Of a stretch of 64,000 bases of DNA, positions 1 to 7,619 are shown one piece after another; positions within the stretch are counted from its first letter, which is position 1, and each line of letters opens with the position of its first letter. The stretch lies in NCBI GenBank assembly GCA_016213775.1, contig JACQZR010000280.1:1-64000 (forward strand), in the 5' to 3' direction. This DNA is from Acidobacteriota bacterium (GTDB lineage Bacteria; Acidobacteriota; Terriglobia; Bryobacterales; Bryobacteraceae). The translations under genes were made by a program, and so were the position numbers. The notes beneath the pieces were generated by a model, which saw only the letters and a program-made list of their open reading frames with translations, did no database searches and was not told the origin of the DNA.

Positions 1-154
1 GGGCCAGAAGCGGCACGATCTTCGCTTCGCTCAGATCGAGCCGCGCTAGATGCCGCGCAAACAGCGCGCGGTAAGGTGTTTTTCATAACAAGAGAGAAGC
101 AACAACACTCGAAATGGAATGTTCTACTGCTTCTGTTCAACAATGAAGAGGTAA

Positions 155-586
155 GAATCTAGAGCCAAGGCTGTCCTGTGGGCCCACAATTACCATGTCT
201 CCCGTGTGCCGCGCGCCATGGGATCTCATCTCGCAAACTGGCTCGGCTCCGATTATCTCGTGCTCGGCTTCGCCTTCCACGGCGGCAAATACAACGCCGT
301 ACGCACATCCTCCACCGGAGTGCGCTCACTCGGCGATAACGACGCCGTCGAATCCTACCCCGGCAGTGTCGAGTATGTATTCCATCGCACCGGGATGCCA
401 CAATTCATCCTCGATCTTCGCCTCGCCAAGCCAGCCAACGCCGGCGCATGGCTCTTGGGCGAGGTGGAGTCCCGCGAAATCGGCGCCCTCGCGATCGACG
501 GTTTCAGCATCCGCAACGCCCTCACCAAGGAGTACGACGCCCTGATCTTCTTCGATCAAACAACGGCCTCCACGCTGCTCCCGTAA
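155..586 (+). pseudogene. Erythromycin esterase family C-terminal remnant
   Basis: The open frame begins right after a TAA at 152-154 and has no convincing start codon or ribosome site. Its first ATG, at 206, lies inside conserved sequence. The translation carries the hallmarks of the C-terminal third of the erythromycin esterase/succinoglycan-biosynthesis hydrolase family: a VLWAHNYHVSR-like segment, then MGSHL, then LVLGFAFHGGKYNA. Family members are about 400 residues; only about 143 remain, so the N-terminal catalytic half is missing. Nothing recognisable as the missing half lies in bases 1-154. It is called a relic rather than a small protein because the frame opens mid-domain. Family assignment is fairly sure; loss of function is inferred. 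Confidence 0.7.
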
Positions 587-651
587 GGGAGCGCGGATGA
601 GGGACATCACCCTCGTACAACCGACATCCGGAGCCTCTCGTCATTGGGATA

Positions 652-2106
652 TCAGTCCAGTGCCCATGGCGCCATCGCGGAGTCCAGACCCATCCGCGAA
701 AGCAGCTCGCGAAACCGCTTCTCCCTGCGCAGCGGCGCGAACGTTGGATCGACGCCGATGTAGATGGAATTGAACGGGCGGAAATCGAAGACGTGCTCGA
801 GTTCTTCCAAAGCCCCTGGCAGATCGCCGATCCACATCTTCCACGTGGCCCGCTCGTATCGTTGATGATCGAGCGCGGGCTTATCGGCGCTTCCAGAGAG
901 CAAGGCTGCCACCAGCTTCTGAAGTCCGCCCTGATGGTAGGCGACTGACCACCGGCTCTCCATTTCAAAACGGGAATCAGGCGATAGGCCAAGAAATGTC
1001 GCATTTACCGCGGCCTTGGCAGCAAGGGCTTCCTCCACGCGGTGAAGCTGCGCGCAGGATCGGTAAATCCACTCGTAAGCACCCGCCTGATCCGGCTTCA
1101 GACCCAAGGCCTCGCGGGCGCTGCGGATGGCCTCCTCGTACCGGCCGGACAGATAGAGAATACCTGCGTGCATGGTCACGGCTGCCGGCTGCTTGAAATC
1201 CAGGGCGCGGGCGCGCTGGATATCCTGCAACGCGCGCTCCAAGTTTCCGGAACAGGCAAGCATCTGCGCGTTCCAGAGCAGAATCCGCGGATTCCCCGGA
1301 TCGAGTGTTGCCGCTTCTTCCAGGTAGCGTTTGGCCTCCTGGAAGCGCCACTCCCGCACCATCAGTATCCAGCCTGCGATCGCCTTGCATTCGGCGCACT
1401 GCGGATCGAGGCGTACTGCCCGCTCCGCCATGCCGAAGGCTTGGCCTGGAGAAGCCTCTACCGACCGCCCCATGACTTCGGCGAGTCCGGCATAGGCCAG
1501 CGCGAACCCGGGGTCGATATCGAGAGCTTGGCGAAAGAGGCTGTTTGCCGCGCTGAACCCGAACACGCTTTTTTCCCGAATTTGGCGAAAGCCTTCCTGA
1601 ACCAGAGTTTGCGCCTGCATCTGTCTGGATCGGCGGGACCACGCGTAAGAGCCTCCCAAACCGCCCAGGGTCACAACCGCCAAGGCGCAGGCGATCCGTC
1701 GCCACGGAACGCGCGGGCTCGGCTTTCCTTCGGAAGGAACGGCGTCCGGACTCCCAGCCAGAACCGGTTCCGGCGATTCGGTCAGCCGGTACCCTCGCCG
1801 CGCCACTGTTTCGACTACCGCTTCGGGCGGTTCGCCCAAGTCCCGCCGCAATTTCGCGATGCATTGATTGAGACTGGACTCTCCGACGGCAACGCCGGGC
1901 CAGAGACGCTCGAAGAAGCCGGTGCGATCGACCACCTGACCCTTGGCCTCGATCAAGATCTTGAGAGCTTCAAAGCTGCGCCAGGGAAGTTTGATCCGCC
2001 GCTCTCCGCACACCACTTCTCTGCCTGCCAGATGCACCAGGAATTTGCCTACCCGGACAAGCTCCGGGACTGTGGTGGTCTGGGGTGAGGCGCCTGATGT
2101 TTGCAC
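652..2106 (-). CDS. Winged-helix (OmpR/PhoB type) regulator with TPR domain
   Basis: CadC-like one-component regulator. An N-terminal winged-helix DNA-binding domain of the Trans_reg_C type covers about residues 15-105, with the typical ...ETVARRGYRL end. One membrane span follows near residues 135-155 (ACALAVVTLGGLGG), then tetratricopeptide repeats to the C-terminus. The frame stays open to a GTG at 2178. GTG at 2106 is preferred because a GGAGGGGAG ribosome site sits 5 bases before it and the winged helix starts soon after. It faces the PEP-CTERM gene divergently. Phased direct repeats and a TATACT box lie just upstream, suggesting autoregulation. The sensing domain would be outside the cytoplasm if the span is a true membrane helix. 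The ligand is unknown. Confidence 0.85.
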   Translation of the reverse strand: MQTSGASPQTTTVPELVRVGKFLVHLAGREVVCGERRIKLPWRSFEALKILIEAKGQVVDRTGFFERLWPGVAVGESSLNQCIAKLRRDLGEPPEAVVETVARRGYRLTESPEPVLAGSPDAVPSEGKPSPRVPWRRIACALAVVTLGGLGGSYAWSRRSRQMQAQTLVQEGFRQIREKSVFGFSAANSLFRQALDIDPGFALAYAGLAEVMGRSVEASPGQAFGMAERAVRLDPQCAECKAIAGWILMVREWRFQEAKRYLEEAATLDPGNPRILLWNAQMLACSGNLERALQDIQRARALDFKQPAAVTMHAGILYLSGRYEEAIRSAREALGLKPDQAGAYEWIYRSCAQLHRVEEALAAKAAVNATFLGLSPDSRFEMESRWSVAYHQGGLQKLVAALLSGSADKPALDHQRYERATWKMWIGDLPGALEELEHVFDFRPFNSIYIGVDPTFAPLRREKRFRELLSRMGLDSAMAPWALD

Positions 2107-2149
2107 AACTGCTCCCCTCCGAACGTCAGCAAAACCTCGCGGCCAGAAC

Positions 2150-2190
2150 AGTATATCGCAGGTTTGACAATGTTTCACAACTTTTCACAA
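2150..2190 (-). promoter_or_regulatory. Three 10-bp-phased direct repeats next to a TATACT box
   Basis: Read on the minus strand from 2190 there are three consecutive decamers beginning TTGTGAA, TTGTGAA and TTGTCAA. Each 7-base core is followed by 3 bases. They end 5 bases before TATACT (2155-2150), which fits a -10 box, so the repeats cover the -35 position. PhoB/OmpR-type winged-helix proteins classically bind helically phased direct repeats over a -35 region, and the downstream gene encodes such a domain. The repeats are read directly; their use by this regulator is inferred. Confidence 0.55.
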
Positions 2191-2276
2191 GAAGATGTGT
2201 ATTCCTTCGCCTTCGTTGCCGCAACATGGAACCCTGCCGAGAGGCAACTGGGATCGAACCATCGGAGGAATTCAGT

Positions 2277-2933
2277 ATGAGGTGCTTGACACTGGTAAGC
2301 TTTCTGACGATTGTCGTTGAAACTGCGACCTTCGCGAACCCGTTTACGAATGGCAGCTTCGAAGACCCCATAATTCAAGGGGGTCCCGATTTTGCCACCG
2401 TGCCGACGGGCTGGGTGAAGTTCGATCCGTCCGGCATCGGGCTCTTCATGCAACTCGACTCGTCCTTTGGTATTCCCTTCGTTCCTGCCAACGGACACCA
2501 ATCCTTCGGCTTCGGCGCCAATGGCACTACTACTGGGTCGCTCTCCCAGACGTTCGATACCATCGCAGGCGAGAGGTACCTCGTGACTTTTCAATACTTG
2601 ATCCAACAAGGACCGGAGAGAGAGGCGCTGAGGTTACAGTTCTTCAACGGCCCGACCTCTTTGGGGTCTCTCGCAATATCCGGCTTCACCAACAATACTT
2701 GGTCCACCGCTTCTCACAGCTTCACCGCGCAAAGCGCCACCACAACCCTCACATTCAGTGATCAGACAGGGAACCTCTTACCCCCAGTAGGAGGTAACAC
2801 AAACTGGGCGCTGGATGCCGTGACCGTCACTCAGATACCGGAACCATCGAATGCGGTGCTGCTTGGACTCTTCGGCCTCGCATGCTGGACCTTCCGCAGG
2901 GCGTTGCGAGACAAGCCAGAGGCGAAGTCGTAG
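2277..2933 (+). CDS. PEP-CTERM exported protein, carbohydrate-binding-like fold
   Basis: A 218-residue exported protein. The start is the ATG at 2277, preceded by GGAGGA at 2264-2269; the upstream in-frame extension has no such site. An N-terminal signal peptide (about residues 1-20, MRCLTLVSFLTIVVETATFA) is followed by a body beginning NPFTNGSFEDP. That opening is typical of the DUF642-like or choice-of-anchor beta-sandwich proteins found with PEP-CTERM tails. The C-terminus is a sorting signal: IPEPSN, a hydrophobic stretch, then a basic cluster (FRRALRDK). Such tails are processed by exosortase in bacteria making exopolysaccharide. No exosortase gene is in this window. The binding role is inferred from the fold type only. 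Confidence 0.75.
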   Translation: MRCLTLVSFLTIVVETATFANPFTNGSFEDPIIQGGPDFATVPTGWVKFDPSGIGLFMQLDSSFGIPFVPANGHQSFGFGANGTTTGSLSQTFDTIAGERYLVTFQYLIQQGPEREALRLQFFNGPTSLGSLAISGFTNNTWSTASHSFTAQSATTTLTFSDQTGNLLPPVGGNTNWALDAVTVTQIPEPSNAVLLGLFGLACWTFRRALRDKPEAKS

Positions 2934-3020
2934 CACTTCTTCTTACGATCCGGCGTTCACTTCGGGGCCGCCGTCTAGTGACCGGTAAGGTTTTACGTCA
3001 TGTTTCAGGAGTCCAAAAAC

Positions 3021-3872
3021 ATGAGATCAGTCTATTGTGTTCCGCTTGTGCTGGTGTCCTTGGCTACGCCGGCAGTGTTCGCCGAGGTCGCGAACTTCTC
3101 GCTGTTCCGAATACCGGAGTTGCCTAACGGCCTAGTCGTCCGAGGCATCACCAATTCCGGCATCGTCTACGGCGATGCCGCGACTCCAGGTCAACGGAAG
3201 GGATTCCTTTTGAAAAATGGCGCCTTCACATTCTTCGAGGCTCCCAACGCGCAGACCACACAAATCTTCGGAGCAAATGACGCCGGGGATTTCATTGGTA
3301 CCGGCTTCACAGCAAATTCCCCCATAATCGCTTTCCTCGTCAGGAGCGGCGTGCTGACAATTCTCCCTTCACCGCCACCCGGATTCGGGTCTTTCGGGTT
3401 TTCGGGGATAAACAACCGAGGAGTGATTATCGGCGGCAGCTTCAGCGGAGGCCATCGGCATGGCTTCATCCTAAAAAATGGCAGCTATACATCCATTGAC
3501 GCGCCTGGTTGTTTCAATACCACGTTCCATGCGATTACTTCGAACGAAGAGATCGCCGGCACCTGTGATGCTCAGTCTTTCATCTACAAGAACGGAGCCT
3601 TTCGATTCTTCCAGTACCCCGGCGCGTCCCAAACGGACATCCGGGGGATTAACGATCACGGCGACATGGTTGGATTGGCGATCTTCCCGTCTGGCCATGT
3701 GCCGGAATTTACATACTGGGTCCTGAGAAAGGGTACGTTCGAAACGCCGGAGGTATTCGGTCTTTTCACATCAGTCAGCGGCATCAGCAACAGCGGACAA
3801 ATCGCCGGCGCCTATCACATCGCAGATCCGGTCACACACGTGGTTCTGAAGTCGTATGGTTTCATTCAATAG
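3021..3872 (+). CDS. Exported HAF-repeat protein
   Basis: A 283-residue secreted protein built of HAF-type repeats: alternating GFLLKNG-, GINNRG- and GI(S/N)NSG-like units across about residues 35-280, such as RGITNSGIVYG, SGINNRGVIIGG and RGINDHGDMVG. The ATG at 3021 is chosen over 3000 because CAGGAG precedes it by 9 bases and it opens directly on a signal peptide (MRSVYCVPLVLVSLATPAVFA). HAF repeats are common in Acidobacteria and Verrucomicrobia, with no known enzymatic activity. It follows the PEP-CTERM gene on the same strand by 87 bases and may be co-transcribed. There is no sorting tail. Function unknown. Confidence 0.75.
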   Translation: MRSVYCVPLVLVSLATPAVFAEVANFSLFRIPELPNGLVVRGITNSGIVYGDAATPGQRKGFLLKNGAFTFFEAPNAQTTQIFGANDAGDFIGTGFTANSPIIAFLVRSGVLTILPSPPPGFGSFGFSGINNRGVIIGGSFSGGHRHGFILKNGSYTSIDAPGCFNTTFHAITSNEEIAGTCDAQSFIYKNGAFRFFQYPGASQTDIRGINDHGDMVGLAIFPSGHVPEFTYWVLRKGTFETPEVFGLFTSVSGISNSGQIAGAYHIADPVTHVVLKSYGFIQ

Positions 3873-3914
3873 CAGTCCGGCACTTGCAATCCATAACCAG
3901 GCAGCCGAACAGGC

Positions 3915-4133
3915 GCGTCCGTTCAACCTCATACGTTAGGCGTGGATCCGGTGTTCGAGCCACGGCGCAACAACGGGCGATACCGCGCTCTCCTCGCCCG
4001 GCTGAAGTTACGGGCAGCGTGGAACGCCATTTCGGTTGTTGCCGGTGTGCTGGCGGTAGCGGCAATCGCGTCGCTGGCGACGGCGGTGCGGGCCGCGCTG
4101 CTCGAACCGGTTCGCGCATTGCGGGATGAATAG
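3915..4133 (+). pseudogene. Composite relic: TPR-regulator tail joined to ADOP permease tail
   Basis: The reading frame ending at TAG 4131-4133 is a splice of two unrelated protein ends. The first part (GVDPVFEP... RYRALLARL) matches the C-terminus of winged-helix/TPR proteins; the intact one at 652-2106 ends with GVDPTFAPLRREKRFRELL. It runs without a stop into a hydrophobic segment ending EPVRALRDE. That is the standard C-terminus of MacB-like and Acidobacterial Duplicated Orphan Permease proteins (…DPMVALRYE). The only start is a weak GTG at 3942 inside the homology. Most likely a deletion scar that joined two genes. Confidence 0.55.
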
Positions 4134-4329
4134 CCCGTGGAAACGCGACCCTTCCCTGCCGCACGATGATTCTCCCGCAGAGGAGTTCAGAGGCTGCTGC
4201 TCGCGGGTGTTGCCCGGATGGATCTCCCGCGGTTAAGAGGAAGTGCCCAGCGGCGCACAAACCATGACTTCAGCCTACCGTCGGGGAGGCGTTGGAGGGA
4301 ACGCGCGGCGGAGCCGACCATGACTCGAA

Positions 4330-4339
4330 TGTCTAGACA
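4330..4339. promoter_or_regulatory. HutC/GntR-type operator, copy 1
   Basis: A perfect palindrome TGTCTAGACA, containing GTCTAGAC. This fits the published HutC-subfamily consensus GT-N-TA-N-AC. The adjacent gene (4500-5243) encodes a HutC-type GntR regulator. Its centre is 108 bp from copy 2. Binding by this regulator is inferred. Confidence 0.5.
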
Positions 4340-4408
4340 GGCACGGACTGGTGGGCGTCGAGCGAACTCCCAAAATTTGAGCGCAAACGACTTTACGGTG
4401 AAATTCCC

Positions 4409-4437
4409 TTGACAGCCAGGCTTTTGCGGTCCAAACT
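4409..4437 (+). promoter_or_regulatory. Possible sigma-70 promoter overlapping the operator
   Basis: A perfect TTGACA at 4409-4414 is followed after 17 bp by CAAACT (4432-4437), a weak -10 match (3 of 6). The operator palindrome at 4436-4449 begins on this -10 box, the usual arrangement for repression. Transcription would run rightward, antisense across the GntR gene toward the glycerophosphodiesterase gene at 5292. Direction and use are inferred. Confidence 0.35.
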
Positions 4438-4449
4438 TGTCTAGACAAG
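4436..4449. promoter_or_regulatory. HutC/GntR-type operator, copy 2
   Basis: A perfect 14-bp palindrome CTTGTCTAGACAAG with the same GTCTAGAC core as the copy at 4330-4339. It matches the HutC-subfamily GntR operator consensus and lies 50 bp beyond the 3' end of the GntR gene, not in the gntR-glpQ divergent gap. Bases 4137-4499 hold no gene; besides these two palindromes and the TTGACA box nothing else is evident there. Confidence 0.55.
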
Positions 4450-4499
4450 ACGAGATGAATCAGGGACTTGCTTCCGCCGATGTTCCCTGGGCTGGACCG

Positions 4500-5243
4500 T
4501 CAGCCGGGGATCATGGTCTGCTCGAGGACGCCCAAACGCACACGGAACCTGGTGCGGTCCCCGCGGTAGTAGTCGACCGCGTATTCCACAGGTATGCCGC
4601 CGGCGTAGGCGATGCGCTTGATCAGCAGCGCTGCCGATCCCGCGGGTACGGTCAGCAGAAGGGCATCCTCCTCCCCCAGCGTCGCGGCCTCGATCGTCTG
4701 CACTGCGTCGATCGGCCGATGGCCCATTTGCTGCATGATCTCGTAGACCGAGTGGCGCTCCACGTCGTGCTTCAGAAAGCCGGGAAAGCGACGTTCGGGA
4801 AGCCAGGTATTGGCGATCACCAGCGGCGTCCCCGCGCCCAGCCGGATGCGGCGCAGGTAAACTACCGCCGACCGCGGTTTGAGGTTCAGATGGCGCAGCA
4901 CCGGCGAATTGGGATCGGAGATGCGCTGCACCTGCGCGGTCAGAACCCGCGAGCCGGGCTTCAGGCCCTGGTACACCATGAACTCGGTGAAGCCCAGCAA
5001 GTGGTCGAGGTCCTGCTCCACCCGCGGCTCGGCGACGAAGCTTCCAACGGCCTGGCGGGAGTAGACCAATCCCTGATCCTGCAAGCGCGCAAGGGCTCTT
5101 CGCACCGTCTCGCGCGCCGCTCCGTAGCGCTGCACCAGTTCCGGCTCGGACGGAAGACGCGTGTGCGGCGGCAGAGGCCGGGAGATGATCTCCTTTCTGA
5201 TTTCGTCGGCAATGGTGATGTAGATGGGATCTCGGCGGGCCAT
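4500..5243 (-). CDS. GntR family transcriptional regulator, HutC subfamily
   Basis: A 247-residue repressor. An N-terminal GntR winged helix (about residues 6-72) carries the LPSEPELVQRYGAARETVRR recognition region. A C-terminal UTRA effector-binding domain (about residues 90-240) is typical of the HutC/FarR subfamily. The open frame extends upstream, but ATG at 5243 (MARRDPIY) is the only in-frame ATG close to the domain and gives the usual family length of about 240. UTRA domains sense small metabolites such as sugar phosphates. The gene is divergent from the glycerophosphodiester operon by only 48 bp, which suggests glycerol-phosphate or a related compound as effector. Two palindromes of HutC type lie beyond its 3' end. 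Confidence 0.9.
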   Translation of the reverse strand: MARRDPIYITIADEIRKEIISRPLPPHTRLPSEPELVQRYGAARETVRRALARLQDQGLVYSRQAVGSFVAEPRVEQDLDHLLGFTEFMVYQGLKPGSRVLTAQVQRISDPNSPVLRHLNLKPRSAVVYLRRIRLGAGTPLVIANTWLPERRFPGFLKHDVERHSVYEIMQQMGHRPIDAVQTIEAATLGEEDALLLTVPAGSAALLIKRIAYAGGIPVEYAVDYYRGDRTRFRVRLGVLEQTMIPG

Positions 5244-5291
5244 GAGAGAGTTCAGAATAGCATCGAGTGGCGCCCCAGGAGCTAAAAAAAC

Positions 5292-6140
5292 ATGATCCAG
5301 CGATTCCTCATAGTCAGTCTGATTCTGGCGCCGGCCATCGAGGGCGCCCAACCCTTCGCCGTTCATGGCCATCGTGGCGCGATGGCCCTTCGCCCCGAGA
5401 ACACGATCCCTTCGTTTCAGGAAGCGATCCGCGGCGGCGCGGATTTCATCGAATTGGATGTGGCGGTGACCAGCGACAACATCCCGGTGATCTCGCACGA
5501 TCCGGTGATCAACCTGGAGCTTTGCCATGGGCCTGGCGGAAAGCGCCCCATCCACGAACTAACGCTGCTGGAAGTGAAGCAGTACGACTGTGGATCGCGG
5601 ACTCTCAAATCGTTCCCCCGCCAGACCCCGGCGCCAGGAGCGCGCATCCCGACGCTTGATGAAGTGCTGGACCTGGCCAAGACGTCGGGGATCCGGTTCA
5701 ACATCGAAATCAAGAGCTCGCCCGACTGGCCCGTCAATTACACTCTGCCGCCCGGCGGCCTCGCCCGGCTGGTTGTGGACGCGGTGCGGCGGCACAAGCT
5801 GGAAAGGCGGGTCGTGGTGCAGTCCTTCGATTTTCGCGTGGTCAAGGCGGTCAGAGCGATTGCGCCGGCGCTGACCGTTGCCGCGTTGTACGGACTCAGA
5901 GGTGAGCGCGGGTTCGCGGATATCGCGCGTGAGACCGGCGCGCAAATCGTCACACCCGCCTTCCGGTTGGTGACGGCGGAGAAGCTCCAGGAGGCGCACG
6001 CAGCCGGCGTTCAGGTCATTCCGTGGACCGTCGATAACCGGGAAGATTGGGACCGGCTGATCGCGATGGGCGTGGACGGGATCATCACCAACGATCCGGG
6101 CGCGCTGGTGGCCCATCTGAAATCGAAGGGGCTGCGCTGA
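5292..6140 (+). CDS. Glycerophosphodiester phosphodiesterase, exported
   Basis: Hydrolyses glycerophosphodiesters to glycerol-3-phosphate and an alcohol. The 282-residue protein has a short hydrophobic N-terminus (about residues 1-19, signal peptide) and a GDPD TIM-barrel. The catalytic set is visible: H25/H27 in HGHRG, ENT at 36-38, E54 and D56 in FIELDV, and H69 in ISHDP. The C-terminal GVDGIITNDP strand is also conserved. AGGAG at 5277-5281 supports the ATG at 5292. It is the first gene of an operon with glycerol-3-phosphate dehydrogenase (gap 3 bp) and a TonB receptor, consistent with uptake and breakdown of phospholipid headgroups in the periplasm. Confidence 0.9.
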   Translation: MIQRFLIVSLILAPAIEGAQPFAVHGHRGAMALRPENTIPSFQEAIRGGADFIELDVAVTSDNIPVISHDPVINLELCHGPGGKRPIHELTLLEVKQYDCGSRTLKSFPRQTPAPGARIPTLDEVLDLAKTSGIRFNIEIKSSPDWPVNYTLPPGGLARLVVDAVRRHKLERRVVVQSFDFRVVKAVRAIAPALTVAALYGLRGERGFADIARETGAQIVTPAFRLVTAEKLQEAHAAGVQVIPWTVDNREDWDRLIAMGVDGIITNDPGALVAHLKSKGLR

Positions 6141-6143
6141 TCA

Positions 6144-7619
6144 ATGAGCTTACCGAACCGGCGTTTCACATCCGGCGGAGAGTTCGACGTGCTGGTGATC
6201 GGCGGCGGGATCGTCGGCGCTGGCGTGGCTCGCGATGCGTCGATGCGCGGCCTTCGCACGATGCTGGTGGAACAGGCAGACTTCGCGTCCGGCACCAGCA
6301 GCCGGTCTTCCCGTTTACTGCACGGTGGCATCCGGTACCTGGCGCAGGGCCGCATTGGGCTGGTTCGCGAGGCGAGCGTGGAAAAGATGCGTCTCCACGA
6401 TGTCGCGCCTCACCTGGCGTCGCCCCTGCCGTTTGTTTTTCCGGCGTGGCAGGGCTGCGGCTGGCCGCGCTGGAAGCTCGCCATCGGCGTCCGCCTCTAC
6501 GACTTGCTCTGCGGGCGCATCAGCGGTGGGTCGGAGGGGCTGAGCCGCGACCAGGTTCTTGCCCGCGCGCCAGGCCTGCGCGAGGTGGGCCTGACCGGCG
6601 GCGTACGCTATTTCGACGCGCTGACCAATGATGCCCGGCTCGTGCTGGATACGCTGCACAGTGCGGAGGACGCCGGGGCCAACGTGGCAAATTACGTCAG
6701 GTTCGTGGGCTGCTCCGATGCCGGCGCCACACGCCGATGCGAGCTGCTGGACACCCTCACGGGCGAGCCGTTTACGGTTACGGCGCGCTCGGTAGTGGAC
6801 GCTGCGGGGGCCTGGGCTGGCGGGCTGCAGCGAAGCAGTGTCAGGCTGCGGCTGACGAAAGGCGTGCACCTCGTAATCGATCGCGGCCGGCTCCCGGTTG
6901 CCGATGCGGTTGTGTTGCCCGAAGGCGACCGCATCCTGTTCGTCATTCCATGGGGAGAGCGGGCAATCATCGGTACCACCGACACGGACTTTAGCGGCAA
7001 CCCGGAGGACGTAACCAGCGGGGAGGACGATGTCGCGTATCTGCTGCGCGCCGTCAACTCTGCGTTTCCGGCGGCCCGGATCACGGGCGCCGACCTGGTC
7101 TCGACCTGGGCCGGCGTGCGGCCGCTGATTGCGCCACGCCACGGCCGCGCCGGCGCGCCGTCGGACCTTTCCCGTTCCCACCAGATCCGCATGAGCGAGC
7201 CTGGCTGGTTCGACATTGCGGGCGGCAAGCTGACCACATACCGTCTCATGGCTGAGCGGACCGTCGATCGCGTTTGCGAGCACCTCCGCGGCAACTGGCG
7301 CTCGTGCACCACCGCAGCAACGCCGCTGCGCACTCCCGCCGCTGCCCAATTCAGTTCCATCTTGCCGCCCGCATTCGGACCTGAAGCAGTAGAATTCTAC
7401 TGTCGGCGCGAGTGGGTGGTCCACCTGGATGACGTACTGCTCCGCCGCACTTCCTGGCATTTCTACGAAAAGAATGCCGGCCAGTTGGCTTTGTACACGG
7501 CCCATTGGATGGCGGAGTGGCTGGGATGGGATGCGAAGCGCGCCGGCAGCGAGCTTCGCCGGTACTCAGAGCAATTCTGCCGGTTAGAGATTCAAGACTC
7601 GATCAGGAGGCGTTTATGA
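6144..7619 (+). CDS. glpD: FAD-dependent glycerol-3-phosphate dehydrogenase
   Basis: Oxidises sn-glycerol-3-phosphate to dihydroxyacetone phosphate and passes electrons to quinone at the inner membrane. The 491-residue protein opens with the FAD Rossmann motif VIGGGIVGAGVARD (about residues 18-31). It has the GTSSRSSRLLHGGIRYL block of GlpD, then DALTNDARL, IIGTTDTDF and GGKLTTYRLMAE near residue 360. A C-terminal helical domain of the DAO_C type follows. The length fits the family (about 500). It starts 3 bp after the phosphodiesterase and its stop overlaps the receptor start (ATGA), so translation is likely coupled. It uses the product of the preceding enzyme directly. Confidence 0.93.
   Translation: MSLPNRRFTSGGEFDVLVIGGGIVGAGVARDASMRGLRTMLVEQADFASGTSSRSSRLLHGGIRYLAQGRIGLVREASVEKMRLHDVAPHLASPLPFVFPAWQGCGWPRWKLAIGVRLYDLLCGRISGGSEGLSRDQVLARAPGLREVGLTGGVRYFDALTNDARLVLDTLHSAEDAGANVANYVRFVGCSDAGATRRCELLDTLTGEPFTVTARSVVDAAGAWAGGLQRSSVRLRLTKGVHLVIDRGRLPVADAVVLPEGDRILFVIPWGERAIIGTTDTDFSGNPEDVTSGEDDVAYLLRAVNSAFPAARITGADLVSTWAGVRPLIAPRHGRAGAPSDLSRSHQIRMSEPGWFDIAGGKLTTYRLMAERTVDRVCEHLRGNWRSCTTAATPLRTPAAAQFSSILPPAFGPEAVEFYCRREWVVHLDDVLLRRTSWHFYEKNAGQLALYTAHWMAEWLGWDAKRAGSELRRYSEQFCRLEIQDSIRRRL

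Noticed and set aside
1-90. Minus-strand open frame running off the left edge (TPYRALFARHLARLDLSEAK)
   Set aside because: Too short to identify; a stop codon precedes it and no start or family could be supported.
2241-2262. T-loop-like GGATCGAACC that suggested a tRNA
   Set aside because: No acceptor, D-arm or anticodon stem can be drawn around it.
4437-5285. 282-codon plus-strand frame over the GntR gene
   Set aside because: Exact antisense of the UTRA/GntR coding region with low-complexity composition; a GC-rich shadow frame.
6315-7505. 396-codon minus-strand frame over glpD
   Set aside because: Antisense shadow of an unmistakable glycerol-3-phosphate dehydrogenase; no domain of its own.
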